NCBI RefSeq assembly: GCF_012999535.1
Contig: NZ_JABBWV010000001.1
Location: 1,157,005 to 1,221,004, forward strand
Direction of reading: 5' to 3'
Length of the DNA stretch: 64,000 nucleotides
From: Microbispora sp. H11081
GTDB taxonomy: Bacteria; Actinomycetota; Actinomycetes; Streptosporangiales; Streptosporangiaceae
Shown one piece after another: positions 55,202 to 64,000 of this stretch. How positions within the stretch are numbered: position 1 is the stretch's first letter; every line of letters begins with the position of its first letter. The translations under genes were made by a program, and so were the position numbers. Under the pieces are notes generated by a model, which saw nothing but the letters and a program-made list of their open reading frames with translations, did not search any database and was not told the DNA's origin.

Positions 55202-55568
55202 GACCCCATGACCGGGCTCCACCGGGCCAGAGGGCTCGCCTTCTTCGGCCACGTGCTCTCCGCTGGCGAGGTCCACGCCTGGGACCGCTCAACAGGTGGT
55301 GCCGCAGGGGGAGGCGTAGGCGCACGCGTACGCGTGGGCGCGCGAACTGCTGACCCTCGCCCCGTTCCCGCTGGCGCAGACCAAGGAGATGCTCGATCTC
55401 CCCGCCGCGACGGGCTTCCACGAGAGCGCGCCGCGGGAGGCGACCGCGCAGAACCTCAACGGGACCACCGAGGACACCCGCGAGGCGATCCGGGCCTTCG
55501 TCGAGAAGCGGGACCCCGTCTTCCGCAATCGCTGGGACGGTCGCGGCCCCCGACGATGGTGGGGCTAA
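55202..55568 (+). pseudogene. Enoyl-CoA hydratase 3' remnant with frameshift and stop
   Basis: The C-terminal part of a crotonase can be read over two frames. LHRARGLAFFGHVLSAGEVHAW ends near 55280. A shift of frame then gives QQVVPQGEA, a TAG stop at 55317, and then AWARELLTLAPFPLAQTKEML and NLNGTTEDTREAIRAFVEKRDPVF to TAA at 55568. The catalytic core upstream is missing. It is a decayed copy and not a functional gene; the exact left boundary is uncertain. Confidence 0.72.
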
Positions 55569-55600
55569 TGTGACGAATTGTCCTTGATGGAAGGAGTGCG

Positions 55601-57172
55601 GTGGCGACACCCATAGCGGGGGCCAGATCCGGTGTCGTCACCGGCGCGCTGGCGTTCAGCGGCATGATCGTCTCGATGATGTTCACCTTGGTGGTGCCCG
55701 TCATCCCCGACCTGCCCCGTCTGCTGTCGGTCCCGGCGGAGGACGCCTCCTGGGTCGTCACCGTCACGCTGCTGGCGTCCGCCGTGTTCACGCCGGTGAG
55801 CGGACGGCTCGGCGACATGTACGGCAAGCGCCGCATGGTGGTGATCAGCCTCACGCTGATGGTGGCGGGCTCGCTCGTCTGCGTGGCCGGCGACTCGCTG
55901 CCCGTCGTGGTGATCGGGCGGGCGCTGCAGGGCTGCGCCGTCGGCGTCATCCCGCTCGGCATCAGCATCATGCGCGACCTGCTGCCGCCCGAGCGGCTCG
56001 GGTCGGCCATGGCGCTGATGAGCGCCACCCTGGGCGCGGGCGGCGCGCTCGGGCTGCCGCTCGGCGCCCTCCTCGTGCAACTCGTCGACTGGCACATGCT
56101 CTTCCTGGCGGCGGCTTTGATGGGAGCGGTGGGTCTCGTCCTCACCCTCACGCTGGTGCCCGTCTCGCCGCTGCGGACCGGCGGGCGGTTCGACTTCCTC
56201 GGCGCCGCGGGTCTGTCGGCGGGCCTGGTGTGCCTGCTGCTGCCCGTGAGCAAGGGCGGCGGCTGGGGCTGGGACAGCCCCCTCACCCTGGGGCTGTTCG
56301 CCGCGTCGGCGGTGATCTTCCTCGCATGGGGGTTCGTGGAGCTGAGGGTGGCCGATCCGCTGGTCGACCTGCGGGCCACCGCCCGGCGGGAGGTGCTGAT
56401 CACGAACATCGCGTCGATCGCCTTCGGATTCGCCATGTTCGGACCCAACCTGGTGTTCCCGCTGGTGCTCCAGGCCCCGGGCGTCACCGGCTACGGCCTG
56501 GAGCTGACCCTGGTCGAGGCCGGGCTGTGCATGGCCGTCGGCGGCGCGATGATGATGGTGCTCTCGCCCGTCTCTGCCCGTCTCACCAACACGTACGGGC
56601 CCCGGACGACGCTCATGATCGGCGCGGTGTGCACGGTCGCGGGCTACGCCGTCGCGCTGTTCCTCATGGACGAGGTATGGCACATCGTGCTCGCCTCGAC
56701 CATCGCGTCCTCCGGAGCCGGCATCGGCTACGCCGCCATGCCCGCCTCGATCATGGGCGCGGTGCCCACCTCGGAGACCGCCGCCGCCAACGGCTTCAAC
56801 TCGCTCATGCGCTCCATCGGCACGGCCTCGGCCAGCGCGGTGATCAGCGCCGTCCTCGCGGCCCACGTCGTGTCCACCGGGGCCTTCTCGCTGCCGTCCC
56901 GGGAAGGGCTCGAGCTCGCGCTGGTCACGACCACCATCGCGGCGGTGGCCGCGCTCGTCATCGCCGCGCTCCTGCCGAGGGGACGCGGGCGCGCCGGACG
57001 GCGGGAGAGCGGGCGCCGGAATGTGTTCAGCCGGAGCGGGCGAGATCGGCCTCCACGGCGCTCGCCACACGGAAAAGGGCGTCGACCAGTGCCGGCAGCC
57101 GATGCTTGTCGTAGCGCGCGCTCGGCATCGACACCGACAGACCGGCGAGGGCGGTCCCGTCCGAGTCCCTGA
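55601..57172 (+). CDS. MFS drug/aromatic-type transporter, DHA2-like
   Basis: A 523-aa major facilitator with about 12-14 helices in the first 465 residues. The loop 2-3 motif is RLGDMYGKRRM and motif C-like glycines follow (SATLGAGGALGLPLG). Substrate unknown; it could export a drug or move an aromatic acid for the gentisate genes beyond. GTG at 55601 follows AAGGAG. After LLPRGRGR the frame continues for some 60 basic, low-complexity residues and overlaps the convergent IclR gene by 146 bp, so the true C-terminus may have been lost to a frameshift. Confidence 0.85.
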   Translation: MATPIAGARSGVVTGALAFSGMIVSMMFTLVVPVIPDLPRLLSVPAEDASWVVTVTLLASAVFTPVSGRLGDMYGKRRMVVISLTLMVAGSLVCVAGDSLPVVVIGRALQGCAVGVIPLGISIMRDLLPPERLGSAMALMSATLGAGGALGLPLGALLVQLVDWHMLFLAAALMGAVGLVLTLTLVPVSPLRTGGRFDFLGAAGLSAGLVCLLLPVSKGGGWGWDSPLTLGLFAASAVIFLAWGFVELRVADPLVDLRATARREVLITNIASIAFGFAMFGPNLVFPLVLQAPGVTGYGLELTLVEAGLCMAVGGAMMMVLSPVSARLTNTYGPRTTLMIGAVCTVAGYAVALFLMDEVWHIVLASTIASSGAGIGYAAMPASIMGAVPTSETAAANGFNSLMRSIGTASASAVISAVLAAHVVSTGAFSLPSREGLELALVTTTIAAVAALVIAALLPRGRGRAGRRESGRRNVFSRSGRDRPPRRSPHGKGRRPVPAADACRSARSASTPTDRRGRSRPSP

Positions 57173-57815
57173 CCGAAACGCCGAGCGCCACCACGCCGCG
57201 CTCCGAGCGGCCCTGGTTGAGCGCGAAACCATTGCGCCGCACCTGGGCCAGCTCGGCACGCAGCCGGTCCATGTCGGGGCGCGCGGTGAGCCGCTCCTCC
57301 GACTCGTCGGCGTACCGATCGGCCGGGTAGACCGCCTCGAGCTCATCGTCGGTCAGCTCAGCCAGCAGCAGCAGCCCCGCCGTGGTGTCGTGGGCCGGGA
57401 ACACCATGCCCTCGCGGGAGCCCACCCGCAGGGTCTGGAAGCACTCGGCGCTGGCGATGAACCTGACCGTGTCCCCGGTGCGGACCGCCAGGTTGGCGGA
57501 CTCGTCGAACATGCCGACCAGCCGGTGCAGGTGCGGCAGGGCCGCCGCGCGCAGGCGGGACGCGGCCGACGGCGAGTGGGCCGCGAGCTCCAGGACCGGC
57601 CCGGCACGGTAGAGGCGCCGCTCGTCCTGGACCGCGAAGTCGCGGTAGACCAGCATCGCGAGCAGCCGGTGCGCGGTGGAGCGGGCGACGCCGAGCCGCT
57701 CGGCGGCGTCCGAGACCGTCAGCTCGCCTTCGAGCTGAAGGATCGCGGCGAGCCGCAGAGCGTGGTCCACGCTGTTGATCAGGTAGGTCGGCGGGTTCTT
57801 CAGCGGCTTGCCCAC
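57027..57815 (-). CDS. IclR-family regulator of the gentisate operon
   Basis: A 262-aa IclR protein. The wHTH (SVDHALRLAAILQLEGELTVSDAAERLGVARSTAHRLLAML) is followed by the effector domain (ECFQTLRVGSREGMVFPAHDTTAGLLLLAEL, GFALNQGRSERGVVALGVSV). GTG at 57815 is chosen because translation then begins just before the HTH; the longer open frame to 57959 crosses the operator. It is divergent from the gentisate dioxygenase gene with a 17-bp palindrome between them. Gentisate or a precursor is the likely effector, by analogy. Confidence 0.9.
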   Translation of the reverse strand: MGKPLKNPPTYLINSVDHALRLAAILQLEGELTVSDAAERLGVARSTAHRLLAMLVYRDFAVQDERRLYRAGPVLELAAHSPSAASRLRAAALPHLHRLVGMFDESANLAVRTGDTVRFIASAECFQTLRVGSREGMVFPAHDTTAGLLLLAELTDDELEAVYPADRYADESEERLTARPDMDRLRAELAQVRRNGFALNQGRSERGVVALGVSVRDSDGTALAGLSVSMPSARYDKHRLPALVDALFRVASAVEADLARSG

Positions 57816-57825
57816 GATGCCCCCG

Positions 57826-57842
57826 ATTCTGCAACGCAGAAT
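57826..57842. promoter_or_regulatory. IclR-type operator ATTCTGCaacGCAGAAT
   Basis: A perfect inverted repeat with 7-bp arms and 3-bp centre lies in the 67-bp gap between the IclR gene and the gentisate dioxygenase gene. Size and position suit autoregulation plus control of the operon. Confidence 0.66.
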
Positions 57843-57882
57843 TTCGCGTTCTTCAAGGTGCTGCCGCAGCAACATTAGCCGC

Positions 57883-59040
57883 ATGAGCACTGCTGCTACC
57901 ACGCCTAACTCCCCGGTGCGGCTCCGTGCGATCGACGCGCCGGACCAGCCCGACGTCACCCCCGCGCTCGAAGAGCTCTACCGCGGTTTCGAGCAGGAGC
58001 TCCTCGTGCCGCTGTGGACGGAGATCGGCGACCTGATGCCCGCGAGTCCCCGCTCGCGCGCGGTGCCGCACCTGTGGCGGTGGGAGAACCTGCGGCGGCT
58101 CGCCGCGCAGGCCGGCGACCTGGTCCCGGTCGGCCGCGGGGGAGAGCGGCGGGCGATCGCGCTGGCCAACCCCGCACTGGGCGGACGGCCCTTCGCCACG
58201 CCCACGCTCTGGGCCGCGATCCAGTACCTGATGCCAGGGGAGGACGCTCCCGAGCACCGCCACACGCAGCACGCCTTCCGCTTCGTCGTCGAGGGAGAGG
58301 GCGTGTGGACGGTCGTCGGCGGCGACGCGGTCCCGATGCGCCGCGGTGACTTCCTCCCGCAGGCCGGCTGGAACTGGCACGCCCACCACAACGCGACGCG
58401 CGAGCCGATGGCCTGGATCGACGGCCTCGACATCCCCTTCCAGTACGTCACCGAGGCGCAGTTCTTCGAGTTCGGCCGCGACGAGATCAGCGAGGCCGAG
58501 CGGATCACCCCCGAGCGGTCGCGCTCCGAGCGGCTGTGGGGACACCCCGGCCTGCGCCCGGTGCGGGCCGGCGAGCTCACCCCGGGCACCCCGCTGCTGT
58601 CCTACAAGTGGGAGTTCACCGACCGCGCCCTGACCGACCAGCTCGCCCTGGAGGCCGAGGGCTTCGGCGGCGCCGTGGAGCCCGGCCACGCCGCGGTCCG
58701 CTACGTCAACCCCGCCACAGGCGCGGACGTGCTGCCCACGCTCCGCGCCGAGATGCACCGCGTCGCGCGCGGCGCCGAGACCGCCCCGGTCCGCGAGACC
58801 GGCTCGTCGGTCTACCAGGTCTTCGACGGCTCCGGCACCGTGACCGTCGGCGACAGGACCTGGACGGTCACCCGCGGCGACCTGTTCGCAGTCCCGTCCT
58901 GGCAGCCCTTCTCGGCCCGGTCAGAGGCGGGCTCCACCGACTCCGACTCCGGCGCGCTGGACCTGTTCCGGTTCAGCGACTCCCCGGTCTTCGAGGCCCT
59001 GCAGCTCAACCGCACCCACATCGAAGGGACCACCCGATGA
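57883..59040 (+). CDS. Gentisate 1,2-dioxygenase
   Basis: A 385-aa bicupin ring-cleavage dioxygenase. The first cupin has the iron-site segment APEHRHTQHAFRFVVEG and GDFLPQAGWNWHAHHN. The second is more degenerate (SSVYQVFDGSGTVTVG...GDLFAVPSW). ELLVPLWTEIGDLMP near the N-terminus is typical of the family. It opens gentisate to maleylpyruvate with Fe(II) and O2. ATG at 57883 lacks a clear ribosome site. It overlaps the next gene by ATGA. Confidence 0.93.
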   Translation: MSTAATTPNSPVRLRAIDAPDQPDVTPALEELYRGFEQELLVPLWTEIGDLMPASPRSRAVPHLWRWENLRRLAAQAGDLVPVGRGGERRAIALANPALGGRPFATPTLWAAIQYLMPGEDAPEHRHTQHAFRFVVEGEGVWTVVGGDAVPMRRGDFLPQAGWNWHAHHNATREPMAWIDGLDIPFQYVTEAQFFEFGRDEISEAERITPERSRSERLWGHPGLRPVRAGELTPGTPLLSYKWEFTDRALTDQLALEAEGFGGAVEPGHAAVRYVNPATGADVLPTLRAEMHRVARGAETAPVRETGSSVYQVFDGSGTVTVGDRTWTVTRGDLFAVPSWQPFSARSEAGSTDSDSGALDLFRFSDSPVFEALQLNRTHIEGTTR

Positions 59041-59879
59041 AGCTCGCCACCCTCCGCGTCGACGGCTCGACCCGCGCCGTACGGCTCGACGGCGACCGGC
59101 TGGTCGACCTCGGCGCCGCCGACCTCGGCGAGCTGCTGGCCCGGGACGACTGGGCGGCGGGAGCCGCCGCCGAGGGCGCGGTCGCCAGCTACTCCGTCGA
59201 GGGCGCCGACTTCGCGCCGGTCGTCCCGCGGCCGTCGAAGGTCGTCTGCGTGGGCCTGAACTACAAGAACCACATCCAGGAGATGGGCCGGGACCTGCCG
59301 GAGCACCCCACCCTGTTCGCGAAGTTCGCCGACTGTCTCATCGGCGCCGCCGACGACATCGAGCGTCCGGAGGAGACCGCTGAGTTCGACTGGGAGGTCG
59401 AGCTCGCCGTCGTGATCGGCAAGCGGGTCCGCCGCGCCAGGGGCGCGGAGGCCGAGGCCGCGATCGCCGGTTTCACCGTCCTCAACGACATCACCTGCCG
59501 CGACTGGCAGTTCCGCACCCGCGAGTGGCTGCAGGGCAAGATGTGGGACTCCTCCACCCCCGTCGGCCCCTACCTCGTCACCCCGGACGAGCTGCCCGGC
59601 GGCGTACGCCCCGAGCTGGAGCTCAGCCTCACCGTCGACGGCGAGGTCATGCAGCAGGACAACACCGGCGACCTGCTGTTCGACCCGGTCGCGCTGGTCG
59701 AGTACGTCTCGACGATCATGCGCCTCAACCCCGGCGACGTCATCGCCACCGGCACCCCGGGCGGCGTCGGCCACGCACGCACCCCGAAGCGCTACCTGAC
59801 CGGCGGAGAGCGCGTCGTCGCCGAGATCCAGGGCATCGGCCGGCTCGACAACACCGTGGCCGGGGACGGGGCGGCCTGA
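59037..59879 (+). CDS. Fumarylacetoacetate hydrolase-family protein, probable fumarylpyruvate hydrolase
   Basis: A 280-aa FAH-fold hydrolase. Markers are VVCVGLNYKNHIQEMG, the metal-site Glu/Asp in EFDWEVELAVVIGK, NDITCRDWQ, WDSSTPVGPYLVT and GDVIATGTPGGVG. In this operon it most likely splits fumarylpyruvate into fumarate and pyruvate. It overlaps both neighbours, by ATGA with the dioxygenase and TGATG with the isomerase. Confidence 0.92.
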   Translation: MKLATLRVDGSTRAVRLDGDRLVDLGAADLGELLARDDWAAGAAAEGAVASYSVEGADFAPVVPRPSKVVCVGLNYKNHIQEMGRDLPEHPTLFAKFADCLIGAADDIERPEETAEFDWEVELAVVIGKRVRRARGAEAEAAIAGFTVLNDITCRDWQFRTREWLQGKMWDSSTPVGPYLVTPDELPGGVRPELELSLTVDGEVMQQDNTGDLLFDPVALVEYVSTIMRLNPGDVIATGTPGGVGHARTPKRYLTGGERVVAEIQGIGRLDNTVAGDGAA

Positions 59880-60589
59880 TGCGCCGTACGTTCGACGAGG
59901 CCCTCGGCTGGAGCGAGGCGGGCACCGCGCTGTTCCTCCGCGCCGTCGCCGGATGGGACGAGGAGCGTTACCTCGCCCCCTCCGGGCTCCCCGGCTGGAG
60001 CCGCAAGCACCTGGTGGCCCACGTGGCGGCCAACGCCGACGCGCTGAGCAACCTGACGCACTGGGCCGCCACCGGCGAGGAGACCCCGATGTACTCCTCG
60101 CCCCGGCAGCGCGACGCCGACATCGAGGCAGGTTCACGCACGCCGGCCGCCGAGCTGGCCGCCTGGCTGCGCTCGTCGGCACAGCGGCTCGCCGCGGGCG
60201 TCGCCGGGCTGACCGACGACCAATGGAACGCCAAGGTCGTCACCGCCCAGGGCCGCACCGTACCGGCCACGGAGATCCCGTGGCTGCGCTCCCGCGAGGT
60301 CTGCGTCCACGCCGTCGACCTGGCGGCCGGCGTCTCCTTCGCCGACCTGCCCACCGGGTTTCTCGTCGCGCTCGCCGACGACGTCGCCGCCAAGCGCGGC
60401 GGCGTCGCGGGCCCGGCGGTCGTGCTGACCGCCACCGACACCGGCGACCACTGGACGCTGCCCGGCGAGGGTGAGCCCGTCGCCGTCGCGGGCCCGCTCG
60501 CCGACGTCGTCGCCTACCTCACCGGACGCCCGCACGCACTCACCACCGGCGACGGCTCCCTCGCGCCGGCCCTGCCGGCGTGGCTGTGA
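59879..60589 (+). CDS. Mycothiol-dependent-type maleylpyruvate isomerase
   Basis: A 236-aa protein of the DinB-like mycothiol-dependent maleylpyruvate isomerase family. WSRKHLVAHVAANADALSNL and SREVCVHAVDLAAGV provide the expected His/Glu/His metal site. The C-terminal SCP2-like part is short. It converts maleylpyruvate to fumarylpyruvate using mycothiol, which fits an actinomycete. It ends the operon 69 bp before a hairpin. Confidence 0.9.
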   Translation: MRRTFDEALGWSEAGTALFLRAVAGWDEERYLAPSGLPGWSRKHLVAHVAANADALSNLTHWAATGEETPMYSSPRQRDADIEAGSRTPAAELAAWLRSSAQRLAAGVAGLTDDQWNAKVVTAQGRTVPATEIPWLRSREVCVHAVDLAAGVSFADLPTGFLVALADDVAAKRGGVAGPAVVLTATDTGDHWTLPGEGEPVAVAGPLADVVAYLTGRPHALTTGDGSLAPALPAWL

Positions 60590-60657
60590 GCGTCCAGGCC
60601 ACCGAGAAGAGCACCGTGACCACAGCCGCCGACCGGCCGCTGCGGTACATGGCGAAA

Positions 60658-60682
60658 GGGGCGGCCGGGTTGCGGCCGCCCC
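60658..60682. terminator. Terminator between convergent isomerase and xylanase genes
   Basis: GGGGCGGCCG and CGGCCGCCCC form a 10-bp stem with a 5-nt loop between two convergent stop codons. Confidence 0.78.
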
Positions 60683-60697
60683 GGGTGAGTGGTGGCG

Positions 60698-62332
<1,635 letters not shown>

Positions 62333-62334
62333 TC

Positions 62335-62387
62335 AGTGTGGAAATCATTACGAAATGTGTCAAGAGCGTGTCGAGAAAGTTTCGTAG
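62335..62387 (-). promoter_or_regulatory. GH10 promoter with GAAAGTTTC element
   Basis: On the minus strand TTGACA (62358-62363), 17 nt, CACACT (62335-62340). CTACGAAACTTTC (62375-62387) lies upstream. The boxes, spacing, internal CGAAA element and the first 25 or so transcribed bases match the GH62 promoter. Confidence 0.7.
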
Positions 62388-62594
62388 CCGTCGGGGGGTC
62401 CGGATGTCATGTCTCCAGGTGGAGAGAGACAGCTTCGCCGCTGTTTTCCTGCGGGGGTTCCGCGTGGCGTGAAGTGCCGGGTGAGCCGGTGAAATTTTCA
62501 TCCCGCACGGGCCGGAAGGTGCCCTCACAGCCCCGGCAGGAGCAGGTGAGCCCCGCCCGCGCGTCCGGGGCGGTGACGCGAGATCGGGCGAGCG

Positions 62595-62694
62595 TTGACA
62601 CGGCTGTGAGGGTCCTGTTTCATCCGCTACACACCACCACCACACGCCGCCGACGAAGGAGGGGTACCTGCTCGCGGGATTGTTAACGCTCACA
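62595..62694 (+). promoter_or_regulatory. Candidate GH43 promoter and LacI-type operator
   Basis: TTGACA (62595-62600), 17 nt, TTTCAT (62618-62623). TGTTAACGCTCACA (62681-62694), a LacI-type inverted repeat around CG, lies downstream. The leader to the gene would be about 590 nt, so another promoter nearer the gene is possible. Confidence 0.4.
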
Positions 62695-62941
62695 TTCCAG
62701 GTGCGGATCGTCGGCGCGTGACCCCTCCGGACCCTGCGCCCGGTCATGTCGCCGGCGACGGCCGCCACCGGGATCACCCGGTGCGGATGTCGCCGGCGGC
62801 TAGGGAGCAGGGCCAGGCCGCCGCGTGGAGCGACCCGGCCTCGCCCCAGGGCGGCGCGGGGACGTACGACGCCGGCCGGACGGCCCGCACCGGCGTCACC
62901 ATTCCCGGGCCCTCGGCCCCGCGCCGTGCGGCACGCCCACC

Positions 62942-63029
62942 GAGCCCACGCCGGCGAGCCCACGCCGACGAGCCGCGATGACGAGTCACGATGACGGGCC
63001 GCGAGGACGGGCCGCGAGGACGGGCCGCC
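62942..63029. repeat. Direct repeats in the GH43 upstream region
   Basis: GAGCCCACGCCG occurs twice (62942 and 62956). GACGGGCCGCGAG occurs as 2.8 contiguous 13-bp copies (62993-63029). Confidence 0.75.
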
Positions 63030-63221
63030 GGTCCCGGCTCGGGCGGCGACGCCCGCGGTCGCCCGGACGACCAGGCCCGCCGACTCCCGCCTCCTTCCCC
63101 GGCGGGACACCGGCCCGGTGCGGGTGGACACGACTCCTCCCGCACCGGCGGTGAGTCCACGTGCCGCATCGCGGTGTCTCCGCCCCCGCCGGTCCCGGCT
63201 TCACCCTGCAGAGGAGAGAAG

Positions 63222-64000
63222 ATGCACTCACCCCCCACTCGTGTGACGGGTGGCCGGCGACGGTCGCCGGCCACCGTCTACGCGTGTCTCCTGGCGGCGA
63301 TCGTGACCGCGTTCGCGACCGCCGTGGCCTGGACGGCGCCGGCGTCGGCGGCCTCCGTCGACACGAACGGCTGGTACGTCCTGGTCAACCGCAACAGCGG
63401 CAAGGTCCTGGACGTGTCCGGCTTCTCCACGGCCGACGGCGGATCGCTCGTGCAGTGGGCGCGCACCAACGGCAACAACCAGCAGTGGCGGTTCGTCGAC
63501 TCCGGCGGCGGCTACTACCGCGTGCTGTCGCGGCACTCGGGCAAGGTGCTCGACGTGTACAACTTCTCCACCGCCGACGCCGCCGACATCGTGCAGTGGA
63601 GCGACCACAACGGCACCAACCAGCAGTTCCGCCTCGCCGACTCCTCCGACGGCTACGTACGGCTGATCAACCGCAACAGCGGCAAGGCCGTCGAGGTCCA
63701 GAACGCCTCCACCGCGGACGGCGGCAGGATCGTGCAGTACTCCGACTGGGGCGGCAACAACCAGCAGTGGCAGTTCGTCCGCGTCGGGAACGTCTCCGAG
63801 ACCTCGCCGTCGCCCTCGCCTTCGCCCTCGGTGTCCCCGCCGGTTTCGCCGTCGCCGTCGCCTTCGCCGTCGCCGGGTGGGCCGTGGCCGCCGTCGTCGA
63901 CGTACACCAACCCGGTGTTGTGGGACGACCTGGCCGACATCGACATCTTCCGGGCCGGTGACACCTACTACTACTCCGCCTCGACGATGCACTACTCGCC
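63222..64000 (+). CDS. Secreted CBM13-GH43 enzyme (C-terminus cut by window edge)
   Basis: The frame stays open from ATG 63222 (GAGGAGAG just upstream) to the right edge, 259 codons. A signal peptide (about 1-44, ending APASA) is followed by a ricin-type trefoil with three QxW-like repeats (NQQW, NQQF, NQQW), a Ser-Pro linker (about 194-225), and the start of a GH43 domain (YTNPVLWDDLADIDIFRAGDTYYYSAST), whose catalytic-base Asp is in ADIDIF. GH43 enzymes are beta-xylosidases or arabinofuranosidases. It complements the GH62 and GH10 enzymes. Here the carbohydrate-binding domain precedes the catalytic domain. Confidence 0.9.
   Translation, partial: MHSPPTRVTGGRRRSPATVYACLLAAIVTAFATAVAWTAPASAASVDTNGWYVLVNRNSGKVLDVSGFSTADGGSLVQWARTNGNNQQWRFVDSGGGYYRVLSRHSGKVLDVYNFSTADAADIVQWSDHNGTNQQFRLADSSDGYVRLINRNSGKAVEVQNASTADGGRIVQYSDWGGNNQQWQFVRVGNVSETSPSPSPSPSVSPPVSPSPSPSPSPGGPWPPSSTYTNPVLWDDLADIDIFRAGDTYYYSASTMHYS

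Larger units (their letters stand above)
62388..63221. other. Intergenic region upstream of the GH43 gene
   Basis: No gene is supported in these 834 bp. It contains the candidate GH43 promoter and operator near 62595-62694 and G/C-rich direct repeats around 62942-63029. The open frames are low-complexity and unlikely to be real. Confidence 0.5.

Overview
The window is high-GC DNA with many GTG and a few TTG starts, densely packed operons joined by ATGA/GTGA overlaps, an acyl-CoA carboxylase epsilon subunit, a mycothiol-type maleylpyruvate isomerase, an NDMA-dependent (mycofactocin-type) alcohol dehydrogenase, and DUF1707, SAV_915-like and Rv1733c-like proteins. Together these point to an actinomycete, most likely a soil member of the Streptosporangiales (Nonomuraea/Streptosporangium/Microbispora-like). 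No rRNA, tRNA, CRISPR array, prophage or transposase was seen.

1-20.3 kb is a catabolic island. It encodes an aldehyde dehydrogenase (cut by the left edge), an NDMA-type alcohol dehydrogenase, an IclR regulator, an oligopeptide-type ABC importer split over two operons, a crotonase, a hydantoinase/dihydropyrimidinase-type amidohydrolase, a nitrilase-superfamily N-carbamoylase, a luciferase-like flavin monooxygenase, an ADP-forming acyl-CoA ligase-like protein, a dimethylglycine/sarcosine dehydrogenase-like flavoprotein with a GcvT domain, and formyltetrahydrofolate deformylase. Five promoters in this island carry the same 17-bp palindrome (about GGTTCRCTNAGYGAACC) 9-11 nt downstream of the -10 box. 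This ties the genes into one regulon, probably repressed by the IclR protein. The enzymes fit uptake and ring opening of a cyclic ureide or related N-heterocycle, release of an N-methyl amino acid, oxidative demethylation onto tetrahydrofolate and formate release. The substrate is inferred, not proven.

20.4-31.2 kb holds an Rv1733c-like protein, lysA with an Lrp/AsnC regulator, an APC-type permease, a quinone-oxidoreductase-like MDR enzyme, a CGNR zinc-finger regulator, and an operon (ribbon-helix-helix regulator, DUF4097, DrrA/DrrB-type ABC exporter, DUF1707). 31.5-39.6 kb is a complete kdp system: a 27-aa membrane peptide, kdpF, kdpA, kdpB, kdpC, kdpD, kdpE. 39.7-43.3 kb is a CopC/cupredoxin-like group, probably for copper. 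A CBS-domain protein and a methyltransferase follow.

44.6-52.8 kb is a TetR regulator divergent from a five-gene operon for propionyl-CoA to succinyl-CoA conversion (carboxylase beta, epsilon and alpha subunits, then both methylmalonyl-CoA mutase subunits). The operon ends in a 17-bp perfect-stem terminator. 52.9-64 kb alternates xylan degradation (GH62-CBM2, GH10-CBM13, CBM13-GH43) with a gentisate operon (dioxygenase, FAH-family hydrolase, mycothiol-type isomerase, IclR regulator), an MFS transporter and an enoyl-CoA hydratase remnant. The GH62 and GH10 genes share a nearly identical promoter and leader block.

Domain calls are from reading translations by eye. Operators and promoters are pattern matches and remain inferences.
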